NCBI GenBank assembly: GCA_003946805.1
Contig: RPSH01000004.1
Coordinates: 124,001 to 188,000 of the forward strand
Source: Bacillus sp. 2B10
GTDB lineage: Bacteria; Pseudomonadota; Alphaproteobacteria; Sphingomonadales; Sphingomonadaceae
DNA length: 64,000 nucleotides
Direction: 5' to 3'
The notes beneath the pieces are model-generated. The model saw only the letters and a list, made by a program, of their open reading frames with translations. It had not been told where the DNA came from and searched no databases. Both the position numbers and the translations under genes were made by a program. Positions 55,367-64,000 of this stretch are shown one piece after another. The number at the start of each line of letters is the position of its first letter. Within the stretch, counting starts at the first letter, position 1.

Positions 55367-55987
55367 CTACAGCTTCCCGAACGTCGCCTCGAACCCGGCG
55401 ATATCGCCGGCTGCCAGCAAGCGCGCCTGTTCGACCCAGCGGTCCTTCGCCATGCGCGGCGCGAACATGCCGAGCCCGGCGGCGACGGCATCGGCGCGGG
55501 CGGCGTCAAGCGTCGCGAGCGTCGCGATGTCGGGAACGCCCTGTTCGACCAGCATCGCCGCGACCTTCGGCCCCAGTCCTTTCAGGCGGGTCAGGTCGGT
55601 CTCGCTCGCCGCGGCGGCCGGCGCGGTCGGGGCGGGTGCAGGTGTCGCAACAGGTGCGGCCACGGGCGGTACGATCGGCTCGGGAATCGCGACCGGCGCT
55701 GCCACCGGGCTTGCAACCGGCTCGGGCGCCACGACCGGCGCAGGCGCCGCAACCGGTGCCGTCTCCCGCTCGACCGTCACGGTTTCCGCCGGCGCCTCGC
55801 CGCTGCGTTCCAGATGCCCCGCATCCTCCAGCTCGCGCACGCCCTGCCGCCGACGACGCGACAGCTTCATGCCGTACGCGATGCCGATGATCGTCAGCAC
55901 CGCCAGCACCGCGATCAGTACGAAATGCACGGAGGTCAGCGTGGCGAGGAAACCGGGCGATTGCAGGGGAGTGGTGCCGCTATCCAT
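55367..55987 (-). CDS. Membrane protein with C-terminal helix-hairpin-helix domain
   Basis: 206 residues. One N-terminal helix (about 20-40), a basic stretch (KLSRRRRQG), a long Pro/Ala/Val linker (about 65-130) and a C-terminal HhH-type domain ([20 protein letters not shown]) followed by DKDRW-like helices. HhH domains bind DNA non-specifically or mediate contacts. Its ATG overlaps the end of purD by 8 bp, so it is translated with it. Role unknown. Confidence 0.82.
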   Translation of the reverse strand: MDSGTTPLQSPGFLATLTSVHFVLIAVLAVLTIIGIAYGMKLSRRRRQGVRELEDAGHLERSGEAPAETVTVERETAPVAAPAPVVAPEPVASPVAAPVAIPEPIVPPVAAPVATPAPAPTAPAAAASETDLTRLKGLGPKVAAMLVEQGVPDIATLATLDAARADAVAAGLGMFAPRMAKDRWVEQARLLAAGDIAGFEATFGKL

Positions 55988-57263
55988 CTTGTCCGTTCCT
56001 TGACGTTGCTTCGCGTGCGACTTCGCGCCAGCCGATGTCGCGGCGGCAGAAGCCGGGGAAATCGAGCGCGTCGACCGCGCGATACGCCGCCTGCTGCGCG
56101 GCGGTGACGTTCGCCCCCCGCGCGGTAACGGCCAGCACCCGACCTCCGGCGGTCACAACGCCCGTGTCGCCCGAACGGGTTCCCGCGTGGAACACGGTCG
56201 CGCCGGTTGCCTCCGCCGCGGCGATCCCGCCGATCGGCTGCCCGGTCTCCGGTGTGCCGGGATAGCCGGTAGCGGCCATCACCACCGTCAGCGCGGTGTC
56301 GTCGCTGAACACCGGCGGCGCCACCTGATCGAGCGTGCCCTGCGCCACCGCCAGCAGCACCGGCAACAGGTCGCTGTCCAGCCGCGCCATCAGCACCTGG
56401 GCTTCGGGATCGCCGAAGCGCGCATTATATTCGATCAGCTTCGGCCCCCGCTCGGTCAGCATCAGCCCGGCATAGAGCACCCCCGAATAGGGCGTGCCGC
56501 GCTGCGCCATCGCCGCCACGGTCGGCGCGACGATCGTGTCAATCGCCAGTTTCTCCAGCGCAGGGCCAAGCACCGGCGCGGGCGAATAGGCGCCCATGCC
56601 GCCGGTATTCGGTCCGACGTCGCCGTCGCCGACGCGCTTGTGGTCCTGCGCCGATCCGAACGACAGCAGCGACACGCCGTCGGTCAGCACGAACAGGCTG
56701 GCTTCCTCGCCGGCCAGGAATTCCTCGATCACCGCCTCGCCGCCGGGCTGTTCGAAGATCGCGGCCAGCGCGCCCTCCGCCTCGGCACGGTCCATCGCCA
56801 CCGTCACGCCCTTGCCCGCCGCAAGGCCGTCGGCCTTGATGACCACCGGCAGCGAGAAGGGGGAAAGCGCCGCGACGCCCTCCTCCAGCGAGTTGACTCG
56901 GACATAGCCGGCGGTCGGGATATCGGCCTCGCGGCACAGATCCTTGGTATAGCCCTTCGATCCTTCCAGCTGCGCTGCCGCCGCCGACGGCCCGAAGACC
57001 GCGATCCCGGCGCTGCGCAGATCGTCGGCAAGGCCGGCGACCAGCGGCGCTTCGGGTCCCACCACGACCAGTTCCACTGACCGCTCATCGCAGAAGCGCA
57101 CCACCGCGGCGTGATCGGTCACGTCCAGCGGGACCAGCGTCGCCGACCGGGCGATGCCGGGGTTGCCGGGCGCGGCATAAAGCGTATCGAGGAGCGGCGA
57201 CTGCGCCAGCTTCCATGCCAGCGCATGTTCGCGCCCACCCGATCCGATCAACAGGACATTCAT
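55980..57263 (-). CDS. purD: Phosphoribosylamine-glycine ligase (GARS)
   Basis: 427 residues from ATG 57263, which begins [20 protein letters not shown], the family N-terminus. ATP-grasp blocks [34 protein letters not shown] and [20 protein letters not shown] are intact, as is [12 protein letters not shown]. It catalyses step two of purine synthesis. Its start codon overlaps that of the divergent xseA through the shared CATG at 57261-57264. Confidence 0.97.
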   Translation of the reverse strand: MNVLLIGSGGREHALAWKLAQSPLLDTLYAAPGNPGIARSATLVPLDVTDHAAVVRFCDERSVELVVVGPEAPLVAGLADDLRSAGIAVFGPSAAAAQLEGSKGYTKDLCREADIPTAGYVRVNSLEEGVAALSPFSLPVVIKADGLAAGKGVTVAMDRAEAEGALAAIFEQPGGEAVIEEFLAGEEASLFVLTDGVSLLSFGSAQDHKRVGDGDVGPNTGGMGAYSPAPVLGPALEKLAIDTIVAPTVAAMAQRGTPYSGVLYAGLMLTERGPKLIEYNARFGDPEAQVLMARLDSDLLPVLLAVAQGTLDQVAPPVFSDDTALTVVMAATGYPGTPETGQPIGGIAAAEATGATVFHAGTRSGDTGVVTAGGRVLAVTARGANVTAAQQAAYRAVDALDFPGFCRRDIGWREVAREATSRNGQDG

Positions 57264-58749
57264 GGACGATCGTTTCCCCGATTTTTCCTCGAGCCGGCTC
57301 GTAGCCGAGCCGCGAGCGAACGACAACGCCGCCCCCGAAAGCGTCAGCGAACTCGCCGGCCGGCTGAAGCGCATGGTCGAGGGCGAATTCGGCCGCGTCC
57401 GCCTGCGCGGCGAAATCTCGGGCTACAAGCGCGCGTCGTCGGGCCATGTCTATCTGGCGCTGAAGGACGATGCCGCGTTGATCGACGGGGTGATGTGGCG
57501 CGGATCGGCCGGCCGCCTCGCCTTCACCCCGCAGGACGGCGTGGAGGTGATCGCGACCGGCAAGCTCACCACCTATCCCGGTCGCTCGCGCTACCAGATC
57601 GTCATCGACCATCTGGAGCTGGCGGGCGAGGGCGCGCTGATGGCGCTGCTGGAAAAGCTGAAGGCGAAGCTGGCGGGCGAGGGGCTGTTCGACGTGGGCA
57701 GAAAGCGCCCGCTGCCGTTCCTGCCGCGCACCATCGGCATCGTCACCTCGCCGACCGGCGCGGTGATCCGCGACATCCTCCACCGGCTATCGGATCGCTG
57801 CCCGACGCATGTGCTGGTGTGGCCGGTGAAGGTGCAGGGCGAGGGCGCCGCGGCGGAAATCGCGGCGGCGGTCCAAGGGTTCGCGTCCCTTCCACCCCGT
57901 CCTCAACCGTACCCCGGCGAAGGCCGGGATCCAGTTACGGACCATTTGCAAGGAGTCGCAGACGTCACCCAACTGGACCCCGGCCTCCGCCGGGGTACGG
58001 AAGGTGATGGGGGTAACCAGATCTACCGCCCCGACCTCCTGATCGTCGCGCGCGGCGGCGGCTCCATCGAGGACCTGTGGTGCTTCAACGAGGAAGTCGT
58101 CGTCCGCGCGGTCGCCGCTTCGCCGATCCCGGTCATTTCCGCGGTCGGGCACGAGACCGACACGACGCTGTGCGACCACGCCGCCGACCTGCGCGCGCCG
58201 ACGCCGACCGCCGCTGCCGAGATCGCGGTGCCGGTCCGCGCCGACCTCACCCACACCATCGCCAGCCTGTCGCTGCGTACCCAGCGATGCGCGCGCCGCT
58301 ATCACGATCGAGGGCGCGAGCAGTTGGCCGGGCTGGTCCGCGTCATGCCCCGCCGCGACGCGCTGCTGGGACCCCAGCGGCAGCGGCTGGACGATGTCGC
58401 CGGCCGGCTGTCGCTGGCGCTCGAACGCCGCGTCGCCACCGCGCGGCGCAGCCTCGACCGCCACGGCCATGCGCTCCGGCCCGCAATGCTGGCCCAGCGG
58501 CTGGCGCAGGCCCGCGCCCGGTTCGACGGTAGCGCGCGGATGCTGGAACAGGTGAACCCCGATAACCTGCTGCAAAAGGGCTATGTCCGCGTCGTCGCCC
58601 GCGCCAGCGGCAAGACGGTGGCGTCGGCCGCCGACGCCCGCGCGGCGGGTGCGGTGCAGCTGCACTTCCGCGACGGCGTGCTCGATGCGAAGGTTGAGCG
58701 TCCCGGAGGGCGCGCCTATGTCGAACCGACCCAACCCACCCTGCTCTGA
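57262..58749 (+). CDS. xseA: Exonuclease VII large subunit carrying an in-frame palindromic insert
   Basis: 495 residues. OB-fold N-domain ([39 protein letters not shown]) and catalytic core ([52 protein letters not shown]). Between VQGFASLP and [11 protein letters not shown] there are about 40 extra residues encoded by a 94-bp inverted-repeat element (57907-58000). The frame is kept, so the enzyme may be functional with a surface loop. With XseB it degrades single-stranded DNA. ATG 57262 overlaps the purD start. Confidence 0.93.
   Translation: MDDRFPDFSSSRLVAEPRANDNAAPESVSELAGRLKRMVEGEFGRVRLRGEISGYKRASSGHVYLALKDDAALIDGVMWRGSAGRLAFTPQDGVEVIATGKLTTYPGRSRYQIVIDHLELAGEGALMALLEKLKAKLAGEGLFDVGRKRPLPFLPRTIGIVTSPTGAVIRDILHRLSDRCPTHVLVWPVKVQGEGAAAEIAAAVQGFASLPPRPQPYPGEGRDPVTDHLQGVADVTQLDPGLRRGTEGDGGNQIYRPDLLIVARGGGSIEDLWCFNEEVVVRAVAASPIPVISAVGHETDTTLCDHAADLRAPTPTAAAEIAVPVRADLTHTIASLSLRTQRCARRYHDRGREQLAGLVRVMPRRDALLGPQRQRLDDVAGRLSLALERRVATARRSLDRHGHALRPAMLAQRLAQARARFDGSARMLEQVNPDNLLQKGYVRVVARASGKTVASAADARAAGAVQLHFRDGVLDAKVERPGGRAYVEPTQPTLL
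57907..58000. repeat. Palindromic element inserted in frame in xseA
   Basis: 30-bp inverted arms (57907-57936 and 57971-58000) differing at two positions, with a 34-bp spacer; each arm is itself a small hairpin with a CCCGGC core. The arms match the intergenic palindromes at 49498-49750 and 52221-52297 in core and layout. Translated, it gives the segment [14 protein letters not shown] and [12 protein letters not shown]. Confidence 0.8.
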
Positions 58750-58761
58750 TCCGGAAGCCCC

Positions 58762-58959
58762 ATGCTGAAACCCGAAAGCCGCCCCGCCAGGCTGCAATAT
58801 CTGACCAACAATTTCCGGGTGCTGGTCGACGGCGACTATGTGACCTGCGCCGGCACCGGTGCGCGCATCCCGCTGGAGGAACTGCGCTACTGGAGCGCGG
58901 CGCGGCAGGAAGCCTATGCCACCGCCGAGGCCGCGACCGCCGCGCTCGCCCCGCAATGA
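58762..58959 (+). CDS. DUF2093-family small protein
   Basis: 65 residues, starting MLKPESRPARLQYLTNNFRV and continuing VDGDYVTCAGTGARIPLEELRYWS, the DUF2093 pattern found in alphaproteobacteria. Function unknown. It is 12 bp downstream of xseA and overlaps the next gene by ATGA, giving an xseA-DUF2093-M23 operon. Confidence 0.9.
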   Translation: MLKPESRPARLQYLTNNFRVLVDGDYVTCAGTGARIPLEELRYWSAARQEAYATAEAATAALAPQ

Positions 58960-59747
58960 TCCTTGCCGCGGTCGTGGCCGTGGCGGCGCAGGGCGCGATC
59001 GCGCTCGACGGCACGCCGGGACAGGGCGCGGTCGTGATGGGCAGCGTGCCCGCGGGCGCCACGCTGCAACTCGACGGCACCCCGGTCACGGTCGCGCCGG
59101 ACGGGCGATTCCTGATCGCGTTCGACCGCGATGCCGGACCGTCGGCGACGTTGGTCGCGACTCTTTCCGACGGGCCGCGCCTCGTCCGCCCGATCGCCGT
59201 TCCCCCGCGTGCGTGGCGGATCGAGCGGCTGCCGACGCTGCCGCGCGTGTCGCAGCCCTCGGCCGAATTCCGGCGCCGCCGCGCGCCCGAACTGGCGCAG
59301 ATCGCCGCCGCCCGCGACATCGCGACCGATGCGGCAGGGTGGCGGCGGCGCTTCGTCTGGCCGGTCACCGGTCGCATCTCCGGCCTGTTCGGGTCGCAGC
59401 GCGTCTATGCCGGCGAACCCGGCGCCTATCATTCGGGCGTCGACGTCGCCCGCCCGACCGGAACCCCCGTCGCCGCGCCCGCCGACGGCGTCGTGATCCT
59501 CGCCGCCGCGTCGCCCTTCACGCTGGAGGGCAATCTGTTGATGATCGACCACGGCATGGGGCTGAACAGCGCGTTCCTGCACCTGTCGCGCATCGACGTG
59601 AAGGTCGGCGACCGGATACGGCAGGGGCAGGTCGTCGGTGCGATCGGCGCGACCGGGCGTGCGACCGGCCCGCACCTGCATTGGGGCATGAAGTGGCACG
59701 ATGCGCGGATCGATCCGCTGCTGCTCGCCGGACCGATGGCACCCTGA
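58956..59747 (+). CDS. M23-family (LytM-like) metallopeptidase
   Basis: 263 residues with a short signal peptide (about 1-16). The N-terminal part is beta-rich; the peptidase domain (about 125-260) has the zinc-ligand motif YHSGVDVARPTGTPV and the catalytic GPHLHWGMKW. It probably cuts peptidoglycan cross-bridges or acts as an EnvC-type activator, but both zinc motifs are intact, so activity is expected. Translationally coupled to the DUF2093 gene. Confidence 0.93.
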   Translation: MILAAVVAVAAQGAIALDGTPGQGAVVMGSVPAGATLQLDGTPVTVAPDGRFLIAFDRDAGPSATLVATLSDGPRLVRPIAVPPRAWRIERLPTLPRVSQPSAEFRRRRAPELAQIAAARDIATDAAGWRRRFVWPVTGRISGLFGSQRVYAGEPGAYHSGVDVARPTGTPVAAPADGVVILAAASPFTLEGNLLMIDHGMGLNSAFLHLSRIDVKVGDRIRQGQVVGAIGATGRATGPHLHWGMKWHDARIDPLLLAGPMAP

Positions 59748-59802
59748 CGGAACCGTGCGTGCCGGCAAACATTTCGGTTCTGTATCAAACGGGGAACCTG
59801 CC

Positions 59803-60327
59803 ATGCTGCGTGCCACCATCCTGACCGCCCTTGCCGCCACCGCCCTTGCCGGCTGCACCACGACCACCGCCACCGGTGGAATCGCCGGCCGCAGCGCCAC
59901 CGCGCCGCTGCGCACCGCCGCCGGTGCCGATGTCGGCACCGTCACCGCGACCGAAATGGCCGGCGGTATCCAGGTCAGGATCGACGCGCGGGGCATGCCT
60001 GCCGGCACCCACGGCGCGCATGTCCACACCACCGGCCGCTGCGACGCGCCCGACTTCACGACCGCCGGCGGCCACTGGAATCCGACCGCGAAGCAGCACG
60101 GCACCAGCAACCCCGCCGGTCCCCATGCGGGCGACGCACCCAATCTGACGATCGGTGCCGACGGCAGCGGGTCGGTCACGATCATGCTGCCCGCGGGCAC
60201 GATGGCCGGGCTGCTCGATGCCGATGGCTCGGCGTTCGTGATCCATGCCGCCGCCGACGACTACAGGACCGATCCGTCGGGCAATTCGGGTGGGCGCATC
60301 GCCTGCGGCGTGTTCGCCGCCGCCTGA
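59803..60327 (+). CDS. sodC: Cu/Zn superoxide dismutase, lipoprotein
   Basis: 174 residues from ATG 59803. Lipobox TALAGC at residue 17. Copper ligands in GAHVHTTGRC, zinc-loop GGHWNPTAKQHG and PHAGDAPNL, and the later FVIHAAADDYRTDPSG and GGRIACGV, including both disulphide cysteines. It converts superoxide to hydrogen peroxide in the periplasm. The gene is 55 bp after the M23 peptidase. Confidence 0.94.
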   Translation: MLRATILTALAATALAGCTTTTATGGIAGRSATAPLRTAAGADVGTVTATEMAGGIQVRIDARGMPAGTHGAHVHTTGRCDAPDFTTAGGHWNPTAKQHGTSNPAGPHAGDAPNLTIGADGSGSVTIMLPAGTMAGLLDADGSAFVIHAAADDYRTDPSGNSGGRIACGVFAAA

Positions 60328-60362
60328 TTGCAAGGGACGGCCGGGCGGCGCATAGCGCGGGG

Positions 60363-61436
60363 ATGACCACGCGACGCACCGTCCTGGCTGGCATCGCCGC
60401 CACTACCACCCTGTCCGCTCTCCCCGTTCGGGCGCAGGGCTGGCGGCCCGCGCTGGTCGCGGGCACCTATGCCGGCAAAGGCGGGGCAGGGCTCTACCGC
60501 CTGCCGGCCAGCGGCCGCGGCTGGCGCGTCGGCACCGCCGATCCGGTGCTGAAGGACGCCTCGTTCGGCATATCGCGCGGCTCGATGCGCTACCTCGTGC
60601 GCGAATCCGCCGCCGGCCGGATGATCGCGACGCAGGATGGCCGGATCGTCGCCGACCTGCCCAGCGGCGGCGACGATCCCTGCCACATCGCCATCGACGG
60701 CAACGGCCGGCTGCTCGCCGTCGCCAACTATTCCTCGGGCACCGTCGCGCTGTATCCGCTCGCCGCCGGCATCCCCCAGCCGCCGGTCGTCCGCCAGCAT
60801 CGCGGCACCGGGCCGCGCGCCGATCGCCAGAGCGGCCCGCACGCGCACTGGGTCGGCTTCACCCCCGACAACCGCTTCCTCCATTCGGTCGACCTCGGCG
60901 CCGACGCGATCTTCGCCTATGCGCTTTCGACCGGAGAGGTCGGCGAGCCCGCCATCGCATGGCGCGCACCGCCCGGCGCCGGCCCGCGCCACCTTGCCTA
61001 TCACCCAGAACTGCCCGTCGCCTATGTCGTGACCGAGCTTGCCAATACGCTGGTGACGCTCGACGCGCTGCCCGACGGCACGCTGACCACCCGCGCCACC
61101 ACGTCGCTGCTGCCCGCCGGCTGGCAGGGCAGTTCGCAGGCGGCGCATGTCGCGATCGACCGCGCCGGCCGCCGCCTCTACGCCTCGAACCGGGGGCACA
61201 ACAGCATCGCGGTGTTCGACCTCGCCGAGGACGGCAGCGCGACGCTGGCCCGGCACATGCCCTGCGGCGGCGACTGGCCGCGCTTCTTCCTGCTGCTGGA
61301 GGATACCGGACAGCTGCTGGTCGCCAACGAACGCAGCGGCGAGGTCGCGGTCTTCGCGCTCACCTATGACGGCCGCCTGCGCCCGACACCGGCGCGGCTC
61401 GTGGTCCCCGGCGTGGTGTTCCTCGACCGGGCATAG
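60363..61436 (+). CDS. Lactonase-family (6-phosphogluconolactonase-like) beta-propeller, exported
   Basis: 357 residues with a Tat-like signal (TTRRTVLAGIAATTTLSA). The seven-bladed propeller pattern is clear: DDPCHIAIDGNGRLLAVANYSSGTVALY in two adjoining blocks, SGPHAHWVGFTPDNRFLHS, DLGADAIFAY, GPRHLAYHPELPVAYVVTEL, NRGHNSIAVF and CGGDWPRFFLL. This is the YbhE/lactonase family. The exported location argues against a cytosolic pentose-phosphate role; another lactone is likely. Confidence 0.9.
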   Translation: MTTRRTVLAGIAATTTLSALPVRAQGWRPALVAGTYAGKGGAGLYRLPASGRGWRVGTADPVLKDASFGISRGSMRYLVRESAAGRMIATQDGRIVADLPSGGDDPCHIAIDGNGRLLAVANYSSGTVALYPLAAGIPQPPVVRQHRGTGPRADRQSGPHAHWVGFTPDNRFLHSVDLGADAIFAYALSTGEVGEPAIAWRAPPGAGPRHLAYHPELPVAYVVTELANTLVTLDALPDGTLTTRATTSLLPAGWQGSSQAAHVAIDRAGRRLYASNRGHNSIAVFDLAEDGSATLARHMPCGGDWPRFFLLLEDTGQLLVANERSGEVAVFALTYDGRLRPTPARLVVPGVVFLDRA

Positions 61437-61445
61437 GCGCCGCGC

Positions 61446-62036
61446 CTACCCCAGCCGGTCCACCACGTCCGCCAGCGCCGCGTCCAGCACCCCCAGCATC
61501 CCGGTCCACCCGCCGATCGCATCCAGCTCGCCCGGCCCGTCGGAAATGCCGCGCAGCCCCATGACCGGCACGCCGAAACGCTGGCCGACCCGCACCACCG
61601 CGAACGTCTCCATGTCGACCATGTCGGCATCGATCGCGTCGTAATCGCTGCCGCCGACGATATCGCCGCCGGTCGACAGCCGCGCCACCGGCCAGTCGAT
61701 CGGCGTCGTCAGCGCCAGCTCGGCCCCGAAATCGGCGAAGGGCACCACCCCCCTCGCGAAACCGATCCGCGACGCATCCATGTCGCGCCATGTGACGCTT
61801 GCGACCTGCCACACCGACCCCAGCGGCAGCGTGCGCGACCCCGCCGATCCGATCGACACGATCAGGTCGGGCAGGGCGGCCATCCCCGCCAGCGCCATCG
61901 CCGTCCCCGCCGCCGCCTCGATCGGTCCGACGCCGGTGATGAGCGGTATGAAGCGTTCAGCGAGACGGCGTCCATATTCGTGGTCCGTCGCCATCACGAA
62001 CAACACCCGCCGCGCCCCGATCCGCGTCCCCTGCAT
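61446..62036 (-). CDS. MTA/SAH nucleosidase-like phosphorylase-family protein
   Basis: 196 residues. ATG 62036 is preferred because GGGAG lies seven bases upstream; ATG 62042 has the site abutting it. Family blocks: VLFVMATDHEYG, PLITGVGPIEAAAG, IVSIGSAGSRTLPLG and DADMVDMETFAVVRV, then GISDGPGELD with the catalytic Asp. It probably cleaves the ribosyl bond of 5'-methylthioadenosine or S-adenosylhomocysteine, though the truncated N-terminus compared with MtnN leaves the substrate open. Confidence 0.84.
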   Translation of the reverse strand: MQGTRIGARRVLFVMATDHEYGRRLAERFIPLITGVGPIEAAAGTAMALAGMAALPDLIVSIGSAGSRTLPLGSVWQVASVTWRDMDASRIGFARGVVPFADFGAELALTTPIDWPVARLSTGGDIVGGSDYDAIDADMVDMETFAVVRVGQRFGVPVMGLRGISDGPGELDAIGGWTGMLGVLDAALADVVDRLG

Positions 62037-62403
62037 CGCCATTCTCCCATCGTGTCGCCGCCGTCGTGGGCGCGGGATCGGGTGCGGGCAAGGCCTTGCG
62101 CGCCGCCTCGGCCTCGTGCCGCGTCTTCAGCGCGCGGAGGTTGGCCAGCAGCAACGCGTCGGTTTCCGCCTGCGTCGCCCGGTCCGCCGGTGCAAATTGG
62201 CGATCCCGATCGTCCCCGCCATCGCACCCGCCGCGCGACAGCAACGGCCGCACGAAGCTGTCCGAATAGCGTCGGCGACGCCCGACGATCGTGCCGCCAT
62301 GCCAAACCGGCTCGTCCCACCCCAATACGGCGCGCTCGAACGCCGCCTGTTCGATCGTCGGCGCGACCTTGGCGAGCGCCCGGTCCCATGCGCGCGCAAA
62401 CAC
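61957..62403 (-). CDS. Possible remnant of terminase-small-subunit-like HTH protein
   Basis: 148-codon frame from a GTG, with no ribosome-binding site. Residues 1-55 (FARAWDRALAKVAP, then ERAVLGWDEPVWHGGTIVGR, RRYSDSFVRPLLSR) resemble the C-terminal part of small phage-type HTH/terminase-small-subunit proteins; the N-terminal HTH is missing and an in-frame TGA stands about 35 bases upstream. The last 28 codons overlap the start of the nucleosidase gene. Probably degenerate; whether it is translated is unclear. Confidence 0.45.
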   Translation of the reverse strand: MFARAWDRALAKVAPTIEQAAFERAVLGWDEPVWHGGTIVGRRRRYSDSFVRPLLSRGGCDGGDDRDRQFAPADRATQAETDALLLANLRALKTRHEAEAARKALPAPDPAPTTAATRWENGDAGDADRGAAGVVRDGDGPRIWTPSR

Positions 62404-62446
62404 TTCGCCGCCGCCTGATCCACCCAGTGGTGGTCAAGCTCCCGGC

Positions 62447-62926
62447 ATGATCCGCGTCCGCATCGTCCCGCGGCTCCTTGTCGTCGCGGTGCTGGCGGCA
62501 TCGGGCGCCTGCCTGCTCGGCGGCGCGGCGCTGTAGGAACGCATCGCGGCACCCGATGGGCGGGGCGTTGTCGAACGCCATACCCCGGCCCGATGGCAGG
62601 CGTGGCGGACGTGCGACTTCGACATGCCGGTCCTTGCGCGCTATATCGAACCCGACGGCACGGTGATCGCATCGAATACGCCCATCGAGCTTTCCGGCGA
62701 TGGTCGGCTTTATCGGGACGCCGACGGAGTGTCGATCGGCAGCACCGGCGTCTATGACCGCCGGACCCGCACCATGGTCGGTGCAGGACTGACACCGGCA
62801 TTATCGCTATTGCAAAGCGAAAGCATTTGTGGTGGGATAAAGATCGGTTTTGCCGTCCCGAACGCGGATTCACCCACTTCCCCCGGCCGAACCCGGTTGC
62901 TAAGGGCCACGGGTACAGCTCGATAA
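62447..62926 (+). pseudogene. Lipoprotein-like ORF interrupted by an amber codon
   Basis: From ATG 62447 the frame encodes a signal with lipobox-like LAASGAC, then meets TAG at 62534-62536. The same frame stays open for a further 130 codons (ERIAAPDGRGVVERH, RTCDFDMPVLARYIEPDG) to TAA at 62924. Without the TAG this would be a 159-residue lipoprotein. The downstream part alone starts best at ATG 62624. The upstream ribosome-binding site is weak. No family recognised. Confidence 0.62.
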
Positions 62927-63006
62927 CCTCCCGCGGCGGTCCTCCGTCGACGGCCGTTCGATCCGGCCCGTCGAATCCCGCCCGCGACCAACTGGGAAGG
63001 ATCCGC

Positions 63007-64000
<994 letters not shown>

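Overview
The window is a GC-rich (roughly two-thirds GC) chromosomal segment of an alphaproteobacterium, most likely a Sphingomonas or close relative. Pointers are a PEPxxWA-type C-terminal sorting signal next to an exosortase and its small accessory protein, a DUF2093 gene, sphingan-style exopolysaccharide (EPS) genes, and short GC-rich palindromes between genes. Assignments come from reading the translations by eye; no database search was run. No tRNA, rRNA, CRISPR array or transposase was seen.

Layout. 1-2.5 kb: end of a housekeeping operon (Tim44-like protein, MltA, Smr). 2.5-49.4 kb: a large EPS and cell-surface region. It begins with a UDP-glucuronate 4-epimerase and ends with a UDP-glucose dehydrogenase, so the two sugar-nucleotide steps UDP-Glc to UDP-GlcA to UDP-GalA bracket it. 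Inside lie an exosortase operon (xrt-epsI-epsD) with a PEPxxWA-CTERM protein and an XrtV-type accessory protein; a beta-barrel outer-membrane protein; four glycosyltransferases; a Wzy-like polymerase; an OafA-like acyltransferase; a Wzx-like flippase; an outer-membrane export protein; a fused chain-length regulator/tyrosine kinase; the initiating phosphoglycosyltransferase; and a type I secretion ABC transporter with its HlyD adaptor. The transporter lies near a 2229-residue RTX/beta-helix/Ig-like protein and a related 765-residue beta-helix protein, its probable substrates. Between those two, on the minus strand, is a compact four-gene set: a beta-helix protein, a small protein resembling the gene-transfer-agent head-spike base, an SGNH hydrolase and a helical protein. 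A few unrelated genes (metallophosphatase, endonuclease/phosphatase, PilZ, DapE, phytase-like esterase) are interspersed.

49.4-64 kb: mostly housekeeping (rpmB, tadA, an orphan ParD-like gene, map, OmpA, CNNM/CBS protein, purD, xseA, DUF2093, M23 peptidase, Cu/Zn SOD, lactonase, nucleosidase, acnA running off the edge). This part holds several palindromic repeats, one of them in frame inside xseA, and an ORF broken by an amber codon.

How it fits together (inference): a Wzx/Wzy-type uronate-containing EPS is started on undecaprenyl phosphate, extended, acylated, flipped, polymerised and exported. The type I secreted beta-helix/RTX proteins and the exosortase-processed protein are probably matrix or surface partners, some perhaps acting as lyases on the polymer.
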